The notes under the pieces: generated by a model | What the model saw: only the letters and a program-made list of their open reading frames with translations | Told to the model about the DNA's origin: nothing | The model's database searches: none | Shown: positions 46,901 through 56,805 of the stretch, one piece after another | Position numbering within the stretch: the first letter of the stretch is position 1 | Layout of the letters: the number at the start of each line of letters is the position of its first letter | NCBI RefSeq assembly: GCF_009905375.1 | Contig: NC_133653.1 | Span: forward strand, 96,274,609-96,338,608 | From: Apium graveolens | Lineage: Eukaryota > Streptophyta > Magnoliopsida > Apiales > Apiaceae | Direction: 5' to 3' | Length of the DNA: 64,000 nucleotides | Program-made: the position numbers and the translations under genes

Positions 46901-47967
46901 GTTTTGATGGATGCCTAGAGTCTTTTGGAGAGCTTTACTTATGAGATAAAAATCCTTGAGTTGAGCTTTGTAGACTTCTGTCACGGCATCATAGACTTCT
47001 CATGGACTGAGAGCCTTGACATTGCTTCCCAAGATAGTGACATATTCTTCTTTAAATCTTGCCAGGACCTCATCCATGCTTAGGCTAAAATCCTTGTCTA
47101 ACCATTCATCCACATTGCCATCTTGTTCAGCTTCATTGATAATATTCTGTTATTTTTCTTCAACATCTATTTTATAAGAAAGCAAGATGGCCTGATAATC
47201 CTTATTGGACATATCAGTTATGAGCAGTTGTTGTGTGATGTTGGCAAGGACAGAAAGTTGATCTACTAGAAGGTCATTCATTATTACTGGTTGAGCCTGA
47301 GCATCCTGCAGCCACTGGGAGATTATGTGTGAGAATTGTTGAGAAGGGTTTGATGTAGATGGTATGTCTATGGGGTTTGAGGTAGAAAGTTGGGATTCAG
47401 GAACATCACCTGTGAGAGATGCCACAGTTTGACTCATAGTTGGAAATGTGGTTGTGAGAGTGTGTTGTTCACCAACAATGGGAACCTCCAATTAAATTGG
47501 AGGGGATTTGACCAGGTTATTGTCATGTACCATGGCCTCAAACCCTTGATCTTCTTGCAAAGAGCTGGCACTTGAATGTGCTAAGCTTTCCTCCCCAATG
47601 ATTGGATCATGGGCAATTGGACTCCTAGCTTCAATTGTTAAGGCAATCTCAGCTAGAGTTTGAGGGGAGTTGTTCCTTCATGAGGAACCTCCAATTGAAT
47701 TGAAGAGGATTTAGATAGCTCCCCCTCAGTAATACTACCCTCAAACCTATCAATATGTGAAGATTGTTTAGCACATGAAGGTGCTTGAGTAACATCCACA
47801 GGGTCTTTAGTTAAAATTGATAAAACCCGTATGGTTTTGATAGTGTCATCAAGGTCTACCCCAGCTAGTAGCCTCTCACCATCTAACTGTTGTTCATGGG
47901 TGGTGAGCATAGTTTCATGAACCATGTCACTTGATTTTCGTGACACTTGAGATGTGGATTCAAGTGT
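43951..47967 (-). pseudogene. SIRE family 2 env-like ORF, C-terminal part
   Basis: Minus-strand blocks homologous to the plus copy appear in order. They are ERLLAGVDLDDTIKT (about 47850), LLVDQLSVLANITQQLL and DMSNKDYQAILL (47150-47290), then VYKAQLKDFYLISKALQ, RQSFVDLYEVVQ and RYEPSALLMKGI (46589-46984). After the plastid insert come LPEVVRPEIPNPLLMPANKT (45750-45947) and then MIKILGRYLQ and EQKPFGSNPSQS (44915-45379). About 44100-44260 contains the counterpart of YSLDEWIKLMES. Stops and shifts separate them. From 44265 to 44900 only weak remnants are seen. Function unknown; it is called env-like only from its position between pol and the 3' LTR. Confidence 0.72.
45951..46390 (+). other. trnG-UCC: Plastid DNA insert: trnG-UCC exon 1 end and intron
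   Basis: This 440-bp block interrupts the env-like ORF exactly between codons that are adjacent in the plus-strand copy (…CCCATGAT / GCTCC…). From memory it matches the plastid trnG-UCC gene. It begins at the end of the first exon (TGATTCGTTC) and goes on into the group II intron, with phrases such as GGGGTCTTTTCGGTTTGATTC, GGATCCATGGAAGGAGATAG, TTTAGCTCGGTGGAAAC and CCTCAGGATCC. It is not a functional tRNA gene: the second exon is absent. Short overlaps at both joints (GAT at the left, AG at the right) suggest end-joining repair. The assignment rests on recognition, not on a search. Confidence 0.72.
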
Positions 47968-47999
47968 CACTACTAGAAAAAGTAGAATAGACATCACCC

Positions 48000-49707
48000 T
48001 TTAGATATCGGTTGGAGTGTACACCGATGTAAAAAGTCATTTTTACATCGGTTTGAAACAGACTGATGTGTTTCTTTATAAAAGACATCATTTTTTAATC
48101 AAATGATATATTAGGTTCGTGTTAAAAAAATAATGCGGTTCCCCTTTCGTTTTCCCCCTTAACCGAATATTAACATTTTCACTCCCTCTTAAAAATCCCT
48201 CCCATGCCTTAAGAAAATTTTCAGCTATCACTCCTTTTTTTCAACTTTACACACATATAACATTAAAATATTAAAATTAAAACCAACACATAAAATATTA
48301 AGAAAATATAAATTAAAATAAAACTCTCCCCCGACAGCTAAGAACATCTTTCTCCCCCTCTCTCTTATCGACTCTCAGCTCTCGGTTCTCGACAGTGAAA
48401 AAATTCAATGTCTCTCATGTGCTCATCCTACTCAAAATTTCTCGAATGTGCTCGTTCAATTGAATAGGTGCTTAAACTTGTCGATTGTGCTTCAAATCTG
48501 AGGTCAAAGGTTGAGAAGGTGTTCAGTTAACTACTCAGAACCACAGATCGGAGGTTGCAGAGGTCAAAACTACGTTTGGGTAAACTTTATAAATACTTTA
48601 AACATCTTTTTAAAATCAAGGGTTTTAATTTAGAACCATATTTTTTTAAGTTGAGGCTTTAATTTTTAATTAGTCTAATTTTTATACAATATATGTTTAG
48701 AATTTTATGTACATATAATAGTTCAAACTAATTGAGATGTATTTGCCGATTTGACAGAGGCTTGTACTGAACTAAATCTGGTAATATGCTACTTGATGTT
48801 TCTAGTATTATGTTTACCAACATAGACACAACATAAATCATTTATATTGTTTATGCAATAAACTTTTCTTCTTGATTAGCTTTAACTTAAATTTTATATG
48901 AACTAAGAATTAAGGGAAATATTTAATTTTTCTATCTTTTTATATTTCGGTTGGAACAAACAAAGCTGATCTTATGGATATACTGCTGCTTAAGCTTACA
49001 GACCAGTGATAGTCAACTTACGGCCTAAATCAGTAGTCATGTGTCAAATTTCTTGTATGTTGCTCTTATCGATGAATATGCAACTTACTGCTTCTCATTG
49101 ACCAAGGAATTGGAATACTAATTAACTTAATACATATGCCCTGCTCTGTGCTGTGTAGGACAGTGAAATTTTATCTCATTATCGCTTTAAATGCAGTCAC
49201 TCCTTTGTTGGATCTTGCTCAGTAGCAACATGGACAGTGGTTTCCTTTGTCAACAATGAATGCAATATGCAATATTATTCTTTATTTACATATAATCCTA
49301 TATCTTCCTTATATCATTAGTTAGAGTGTTCATTAATTCATGTTTCCACATAATTTGATTTGTGTGGAAACCAACTAAAGAGCTTCTTTTACACACAAAA
49401 GGATTGATAAGTATATATTGATTTCTTGGTTAGTAATGGTTTAGTCTTTATAAGTATGTTCTCGAAATGCTAGATTGATTTCATCCCCTGGTTTTCATAA
49501 GAGAGGCGAGACATTTGTAGGAGAAGCCCTCCAGATGGGCGTTGTTTTGATGGTCGTTTCTTTCTCATTCATTTTCTAATTACGTATGTTGGCCGTTAGT
49601 TTATCTAGATCCCAAAAGTAGATGTTTCCATGACTTATATCTTTTACAGAAGCACAGATTTTTAGGACAAAAATAAGACCTTAACCTAATAAAACCTTGT
49701 ATTCTCT
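48000..49707 (+). other. Left interior of Pack-CACTA, mostly unidentified
   Basis: After the subterminal repeats comes a CT-rich block with CTCTCGGTTCTCGACAGTG (near 48380), resembling a plant 5' leader, then AT-rich DNA with intron-like composition. I see no coding frame I can name. The stretch near 49500-49560 could be another captured exon but is not identified. Confidence 0.4.
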
Positions 49708-50001
49708 GCCATTGGCCGAGCATCTACTGACTCTCTGGCTATTTTCGGTACTGAGCCTTTTTATACCTCTGAACTAGTAATGTGGGCTATAAAGCAAATT
49801 GAGGCCTTTGTGTTACTTGTCAAAAGACATGCTTTAGCCTCTTCTGCTGCTACCGATGGTTTAAGGGCTGCTATAGAATGTGTATAAATTGCTTTAGGTC
49901 ATTGTTCATTCCTGGAAGCTTGTGTCTTGGAACTTTGCCCTCTACTTCTTAAACTGTTTCGACCTAGTGTTGAGCAAGCACTAGATGTTAATTTAAATCG
50001 G
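49708..50001 (+). pseudogene. EXO84B: Captured exocyst EXO84 exon fragment
   Basis: The plus-strand frame reads DSLAIFGTEPFYTSELVMW, then KQIEAFVLLVKRHALASSAA, then IALGHCSFLEA and LLLKLFRPSVEQALDVNLNR, about 98 codons. This is a conserved segment from the C-terminal half of plant EXO84 (B/C type), a subunit of the exocyst that tethers secretory vesicles at the plasma membrane. One in-frame TAA (near 49885) stands where the family has Gln (ECVQIALGHC). Similarity stops after NLNR, and the surrounding DNA is transposon. It is a fragment carried by the CACTA element, not a gene. The paralogue letter is a guess. Confidence 0.82.
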
Positions 50002-50615
50002 GCAAGTCTTATACATTTCTTGGTACCTCAATATATTATAAACATAAACTCTCAAGTAGTGCCCATCGATTCAACATGATGGTCCAGGTGAATATCTATA
50101 TATATGCCTAGTTATAACTCTCTTTTTCTATCTAATACTCTCCATATATACACTTTCTTATATGTACCAATTTCATGATTGCCCAGATTATTGGTTGTAG
50201 TTTTGACCCTATTGTTTTTTCATTATAAGTTTGGATTGGTATATATAATTCTTTGATCAATGGTATTGCTCCATCAGGCATATCACCAAGTTTTAATATG
50301 TACCAAATTCATGTTGTACATAGTTTCTTCTCTAATTTTGTAGTTGATGTTATTGGTTTTGCATCAGCCACGTTAAGATACTTGATGCATGTAATGATGT
50401 GCATTAAAGCACATGTGCAGGACACCTATTTGTCATTTTTTATTTATGTCTGTATACTGCATACATCTTGGAAATTCATGTTGCAAGGAGATGTATTATT
50501 TGTTTAGTTTTTTACTATGGTAAACAAGGTTTGTTAGTTTAAGGTTTAATAGTTTATTGCAAGGAGATGCATTATTGGCTTATTTTTTTGTTTGTTTTAG
50601 CTGTAATTTATTGTA

Positions 50616-50886
50616 GTTGAAAAGGTTTATGAAATAATGAAGAAGCAACTAGCATTGCCTGCTGATCAAGAGCTCACCTCAGAGTCCAAATTTTTAACAC
50701 TTGGTGCTGATTCACTTGACACTGTAAGTAACTCCATTTATTCATTACAAGTCACAATCATTTCCGGTGCAATAAAAATAGCTAGTTTTATTTATGGTAG
50801 GTGGAGATTGTGATGGAGCTAGACGAAGACACCGGTGTCTACATTTTGGAGTTGGTTCTGAGTTTTGTACGGATAAATGTTACGTA
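50616..50886 (+). pseudogene. ACP: Captured acyl carrier protein fragment with an intron
   Basis: The first part (50616-50723) reads [18 protein letters not shown] followed by [17 protein letters not shown]...AG intron of 77 bases (50724-50800) follows, and then [12 protein letters not shown]. This is the core of a plastid-type acyl carrier protein, including the DSL motif whose Ser carries phosphopantetheine in fatty-acid synthesis. After about 50850 similarity ends, and the frame closes at a TAG at 50884. The last helix and the transit peptide are missing. The preserved intron shows capture at the DNA level rather than by retrotransposition. It lies about 600 bases downstream of the EXO84 fragment on the same strand, so a read-through chimeric transcript is possible. 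Confidence 0.85.
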
Positions 50887-51628
50887 GAACATTTAGTTTT
50901 GACTTTGTTTGTACTTAAAGTATTGTTGTACTATGTAGTTTAGATATGATGTGTAGTTGGTCAATTGGATGGATTAGATAATGTAAGTACATAGTCTATA
51001 TATTTGATGACTTAAGGAGTTTGTTGGTTTGTTGGAGGTTTAGTAATTATAAAAAGAATTTTACGGCTTCGATTTGGTCTTGTGATTATTTTTTGGTAGA
51101 CTTTTATTTTGGAATATGTTTTAGATTTAGCATTTGGTATAATTGGGTGCAAATAATACAATCAGTAGAGGATAATGTATGGTCAATAGATATCAGTTGA
51201 GATATACAACTTCTGAAAACTGATGTTACTGGTCCCAAACACATCAGATCTAGTTAAGGAACAGATGTCTAATCTAACCTCTTATATCGGTTTTCATTTA
51301 GGGGTGATGTAAAAAGATAACTTTGACATCAGTTTAATGTTTAAAAATGATGTTAATGCTGATTTTTATCTTGTAAATTAAATGCAAAAGTTCATAATTA
51401 GATCATATTAAAGCTATATAGAAAAGATTGTAATGTAGATTTTGTTTAGAAATAGAGAATAGACATCGGGTTTCTATTTGGAACCGATTTTAAAGCTGTT
51501 ACCAGACATCAGTTCAAAACTGATGTTATATGGGAGTACCTTTCTCTACACCCACATAGACATCGTTTAGGAAAACTTTTAACATCAGTTACTGACCGAT
51601 GCCTATTAACGTTATTCTAGTAGTGTGT

Positions 51629-53041
51629 TTTATTGTATAAAGTAGAAATTTTAAAAATAATATTTGTAATTTCAGAGTTGAGTGTTGGCAGCTCCCCCTG
51701 AATAGATGAGGGAGCTTCAAAAGATGTGCTATCATAGTATGTGCCATCCTTATTCCTTTTTTCATACACTTGAATGTGTTCAAGTGGTTGTGCAGACTCT
51801 TTACATGATGTAATAGGGATAGTGCTCTTTTCAACAGAGACACCCTGTTGAGAGGATGCCCCCAGAGTCTATTTGATTCCCTCGTTTTCAACTACATCCT
51901 TTTGGGAGGATGCAGAGGTAACCAAATGAGTGGTCAACTCAGTTTGCTTTACCTTTTTTGGCTTCTTGACCAAGGTAGACTTTGGTTATGTTTGATCCTT
52001 ACCACTCTCATTAATAACTGTCAAGGGTGCCTGATTTCTCTTCTTTTTACTCACCTCACCCTTTTGGAGAGGATGAAGTGGTTGGTTTCCTAGCTGCTAG
52101 TGGCAAAGGAGGAAGGGTCTCAGTTTGGGAAGGCCCTTGTTGTTGTTCCCGTGTTTTTTCTTCCATTGGTACAGGAGCCATAAATGTACTAATTGTTACT
52201 GTAGACCTCATGTCAGGCATAGGGTACTGTTAAGTCCTGAATCTCTCCAACATAAATGGAGTGATTCTAAGACTTACAGGTACCTTATTTTTAGTAATAA
52301 GTGAGCCAAATAGAACATTGGACACTTGTTTATAGTTTCCAATTTGTGTTTTATCTATACAATTAAGTAGGTGAATGTCTTACACTTTATAGTTTAAAGA
52401 AGACATTATAAATCTAGGAAGAAATATTTCCTTACCTCTTGATCCCAAAGGCATTGTGAGCCTGGTGCTGAGCTCCTCCATTATCAAATGTCCTACATTG
52501 AGGTGTCTGTTGTGAGTCATGGAGAACACTATCTTCTGAACAATATTTGAAATATTGTCATACCTTGTCTTCCTGCAGGTGAAGGCCCTCACAATTGAGT
52601 CAAAAAGGAAATAACATTCCCTCCTTAAATACTTCTTATTCAGGCTTGCCAAGTTGATCCTCTCACTGTAGTTGATGAAGTCCATGAACTCAGCTAGCTC
52701 ATATTGAGTTGAAACCTCCACCAGGTTGTCATTAGGGATGCCCAAATCCAGATTGACATCATTCTCAAAAACTCCACATGTTGGCCTTGAATGGAGCAGT
52801 TAACCGCCATAGAAATAGCTTGGTTCTCATGCACTACTATCCTCATCACAGAAGAGTTCCAAAAGTCACTGAGAACATCCAAATAAAAAATTGGATTTGC
52901 AGTTAGAGCACCTGTAAAGTATATTTTAGAAAGAAACTTCACAAAACTCTTGAAGCTATCAGGATCTTAGTTTGCATCTGTAAATGCAAGATAGTTGGTG
53001 CCCTCTTTTGGGATAAAAGCTCTAACTGTGTTTGATGCCAT
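51629..53041 (-). pseudogene. SIRE family 2 env-like ORF, N-terminal part
   Basis: It starts at ATG 53041 (MASNTVRAFIPKEGTNYLAF), chosen because a TATA box and CT-rich leader precede it. A TAA follows after TDAN. The next blocks are FVKFLSKIYFTGALTANPIF, QAISMAVNCSIQGQHVEF and, after a one-base loss in a T tract near 52770, NDVNLDLGIPNDNLVEVS. Then come YLRRECYFLFDSIVRAFTC, NIVQKIVFSMTHNRHLNV and GKEIFLPRFIMS (52380-52745). After 52380 a Pro/Ser/Lys-rich stretch continues to the CACTA insertion (KTREQQQGPSQTETLPPLPL; IQGELPTLNSEITN). From memory, the N-terminal domain resembles proteins annotated as putative plant transposon or aORF proteins in asterid copia elements. Function unknown. Confidence 0.68.
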
Positions 53042-53157
53042 TTTGAGTGGGTAAGAAAAAATAGAGAGAAAGAGTTTGAAATGAGAGAAAACGGTTTGGA
53101 TTTGCAGAATTTAGGTCACTTAGAGATTTTGAAGGTATAAAGAGGTGTATGTCTGGG

Positions 53158-53165
53158 TATTTATA
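53158..53165 (-). promoter_or_regulatory. TATA box before the SIRE env-like ORF
   Basis: On the minus strand ACTATAAATACCC lies 117 bases upstream of the env-like ATG, followed by a CT-rich, AUG-free leader (CTCTCATTTCAAACTCTTTC). Immediately upstream (53170-53260) are copies of the CTTGATAAG and CTTCTCAATAAGTC motifs that also fill the U3 of this family's LTR. It looks like an internal promoter for a separate env-like mRNA; this is inferred from sequence only. Confidence 0.5.
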
Positions 53166-53265
53166 GTAAAAGGTAAATGACTTATTGAGAAGTAGAAATA
53201 AACATTTGGGATTTGCTTATCAAGAAGTCAAATGTAGATATAGATACATATCGATATGTCACTTT

Positions 53266-56200
53266 TGTGGCGCCCTCCAAACCTGGGTCAGAAGTTTGGG
53301 GTCCACACACACACCTTATTTATAACCTGCTTAAAACAATAATAAAGATAATAATAATAATATGCAGTGACCCTACTTACCAACTACCACGGACCGCAAC
53401 AGGTTAAACTATGCACACAAGCCAAACACACACTTATATTACAAACCGTCCAAATCCCAACTATTCAAACTTAAAACTGAGTATTAAACATTATTACAAA
53501 CTTTTACAAACTTAAATTATCTCAAAAAATGCCTACTAGATTAACTCGATCAACCTGAACCCCTAGCTCTCGAGCTGGACTGGGGATCCTCGCTACCAAC
53601 TAGTTCCTTCTTAACTGGAAAAGAACATAAACAACATCGCACAAATGAGCTAACTAGCTCAACAAGTCACAATGATAAAACTGAGAATAATGATCATCAA
53701 GTGAAAAAGGTTATGATATTAAGTGAACAATGAATTATGATTTAGAATTGGATATTATATTTTCATTTTAAAAACTAAGGTTAGGCTACTAATCAGTCAC
53801 GCACTAACCCCGAGCAAAGCACACAACACTGCTCTAACTACTGGATCCAAGGCACACATTGGCCTAACTTGACCATTAATATGGTCTGACCACGAATCTG
53901 GTCCACAATTTTATAAAAACAATCCAATTCTATAATAACAGAATAAACAATGTAAAGCAATAAATAGAATCATAAACAACATTGAATGTTCGATAAGGAA
54001 ATGGTTTCAATCTTTACAAGGGATCAGTATGGCAATTTCAAATCTTGATTATTAGGTAATGAAAGAATTGGATAACAAAGGAATCAATATTTCAGGGTTA
54101 CCAGGAATTGGTCTTTCAAAGCATAAGGTACAATAGTTTAAGTATGTGAGTAATTCGATTCAATGTTTGGTATTTAGTTTGTATGTATTTGTGGAGTAGT
54201 ATCGTATATTTGTGGTTCGTATTTGGGTGTACAATAATCAGTGGTTTAGAAAGAATAAGGTTTACGGCTCAAGATCAATAACTGGAATCAGGGTTTTGGG
54301 TTCAGTGCTTCAAAGCACTTGCAATATAAAACAGGACTATCAATCAACTACAATATATCTCGAGAAAGTTCAGAACACTTGCTTGGTACTAGCTTGCTAT
54401 ACTACACTAACTTCCAATCACAACCGTCTACTCCTCGACTATCTGTTTCCCTTTTCTACGCCTTTCCTCTTCTGCTCACATATCATAAGCATCTATTAAT
54501 ACTCAACTTATATGATTCTATTCGATACACAATTCTATCTACCCTTCGTTTCACCCAAATCCGATTAACGGATTGAAAGTTACACTATAGACAAGTAAAC
54601 ATCGAACATATAGATTGAAAGTCAAACAACAAGTCACATAACACGTCAAATAATCAATGACATATCATTTATAAAGGAGTCTCGGGTCATAAACAGGCTT
54701 TCGGGTATTTAAAATGATTTTTAAAATATTTTTCGGAATTAAAACGGGTCGTTGGATCAATTTTAAAGTAATAAACAGGGTACGGTTGGCCAATTCTGGC
54801 TTCAAAATAATTTTATAATAATTATCGATCCTTGAAACCAATTTAAAATAATATTTTAAAGCTCAAAACTATTTTTCGGAATTTTTAAATCATTTTTAAA
54901 TAACTAATTAAAATCAATTAATAATTAATTAAATCAATTAATCAATTAATTTTCAAATTAATTGACCAATTAAATAATTAAAGATTACCTGAAATTAATT
55001 AACTTATGAATTCAAATTTATTTTTGAATTAAAAATTATTTTTGGAATTAAAATAATGATTTTTGGAATTAAAATAATCATTTTCAGAATTTTTGGAAAT
55101 TCAAAACAATTTTTAAAATGATTTTTATAAAAGAAATCCTATTTTTGAAAATTAATAAAACATAAATACTATTTTTAAACATAAATACTTGTAAATAGAA
55201 ATCTTGTTTTTAAAAACTTTTTAAAACACAGGGACTACTTTGCAATAACACAGAAAGGTCAGGGATCTTTCTGCATTTTTTGCCATCCCCTTCACCACGT
55301 CGCCGGCGCAGCCATTTCCGGTGACTCGAAGCTTTCCGGTGAGTCTAATAACAGTCCAAAACACGACCAAACAAACGGGGAAATGTAGATTCCAACCTTA
55401 GGAACTTATTCATATAATTTATTCCATCAAACAAGTTGTAAATCGATCGTAATAACCCGAGGAAAACTCGCCGCCGACGAGTTTATATAACATCCCGCGA
55501 AACTTCAAACGACAACTCCGTTCGATCCAGGAATCGTCTGATAAAGTGCTATATATGAATAGATTGTAAATTTCAAGGGGAACAAAACCCACCCCTTCAG
55601 AACATCTAATAATCCCTAAATAAGAAACCCCCAAATTCAATCAAGAACATTCAAACGAATATAAACCCTAGTTATATAATTCGAGAATCAAACCCTAATT
55701 TGAACATGTTATTGAACTCCAAATCGATCATATGACATACCAAAATGATCAGGAAGAAAAGATCTATAACGTGCAAGCATCAAATCATCCAAACAATAAC
55801 TCGAACAAAAATTTATACTTTTAATTCTTAATAATTCGAATATAAATCAGTTTATAGGAAATTGCCCTTTGACTCAGGGTTGAAATTGATGGCAGAATCA
55901 AATAGGAAATTTTTCAAGCTTCGATTCGAGTATATGCACGCCTTAATCTGATATCGGTAACGCCTCCGAATTTGTATTTGATTACGAAGAACAGTTTATA
56001 ATTATAGTATTTTCTCTGTAAAAACTCTGTAAATACTGTTTGCAAATTATTTCTGGTACGAAATAAAATACGGTAAAGGCTATTTATAATTACGGAAAAT
56101 TAGTATCCCGTTGGATCATTCCAGATACAAAATGGTACGTTTATTTATAAAAACTGATCCAAACGGCACCGGTTTTCGGGATAATTATCTAAATCAATAC

Positions 56201-56768
56201 AATTTGTACTGCGGTCTTGGTCTCAGTGACTGGTTACACGTATTACGAGGTAATAATTATGATAGTTTAATAAAAAGATCCCGTTTATCGAAAATACGAG
56301 TTTTATTGATTCACCGAAACAAATAATGTATCGAAAATGTTGCGCCGGGACTCGCACATGATAAACCGTACGCCGGATGGAAAAAGTCGAAACATGGAAA
56401 ATGCTTGGAATATTGGAATTAGGTTAGGAAGGAGTTCTCGGAAGAGTTTGGGGTTATAAAAATGTAAAAACGGAAGACGTCGGTTGGTTCCCGATTGTAT
56501 AAAATAGTTTTTAAATACTCGGAAAAAGATTTTATAAAATCCATATATTTCCTATAAAATCATAAATCAACATAAAAATAAATAGGAAGATATGACAATT
56601 ATTTATATTTTATTTTGGACATATAAAAATTAAAATACACAATTAATATTATTTTTAAACATCCAAACACATTTAACACTTAACAAATAATGCACAGAAT
56701 AAATACTGAACATATATAATAATTATTTATTAGCAGAAATAATTATACGATATATCCCGGATATTACA
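53266..56768 (-). repeat. 3' LTR of Tekay 2 (3503 bp)
   Basis: The plus strand reads TGTGGCGCCCTCCAAACC at the left and TCCCGGATATTACA at the right, the reverse complement of the family LTR. It contains the TATA region near 56080-56090 and AT-rich TTAATTAATT tracts at 54890-55030. It includes the antisense frame at 54319-54576. Confidence 0.9.
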
Positions 56769-56783
56769 TCCTTCCCCCTTAAA
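56769..56783 (-). other. Polypurine tract of Tekay 2
   Basis: On the minus strand TTTAAGGGGGAAGGA directly precedes the LTR start TGTAATATCC, as in copy 1. Confidence 0.83.
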
Positions 56784-56805
56784 AAGATTCTGTCCTCAGA
56801 ATCTC

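Larger units (their letters stand above)
47968..51625. mobile_element. Pack-CACTA: non-autonomous CACTA element 2 with captured genes
   Basis: The ends are CACTACTAGAAAAAG (left) and, inverted, CACTACTAGAATAACG (right). TGT flanks both sides (47965-47967 and 51626-51628), the three-base duplication typical of CACTA. Subterminal repeats of ACATCGGTT/ACATCAGTTT type occupy about 47990-48080 and 51190-51600. The 3.66 kb element has no transposase. It carries a CT-rich leader-like block near 48340-48420, an exocyst EXO84 exon fragment (49708-50001) and an acyl carrier protein fragment that keeps an intron (50616-50850). It is inserted in the env-like ORF of SIRE family 2; removing it restores the flanking retroelement sequence with one copy of TGT. 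Confidence 0.9.
42668..53265 (-). mobile_element. SIRE family 2 element, minus-strand copy, 3' part
   Basis: This copy carries its 3' LTR (42668-43940), polypurine tract (43941 onward) and a long decayed env-like ORF starting at 53041 with its own TATA-type upstream region. It is interrupted by plastid DNA (45951-46390), by CACTA 2 (47968-51625) and at 53266 by Tekay element 2. The pol region and 5' LTR would lie beyond Tekay 2, outside the window. It is the reverse-oriented relative of 24798-28974. Confidence 0.82.

Noticed and set aside
49708..50886. Possible host gene encoding an EXO84-ACP fusion
   Set aside because: Both parts are truncated, one has an in-frame stop, and they lie between CACTA ends with a clean target duplication; captured fragments explain them better.
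54212..54499. 95-codon frame inside the Tekay LTR (MVRIWVYNNQW...)
   Set aside because: It overlaps the other LTR antisense frame in a different phase and lies in non-coding LTR sequence; no protein family resemblance.
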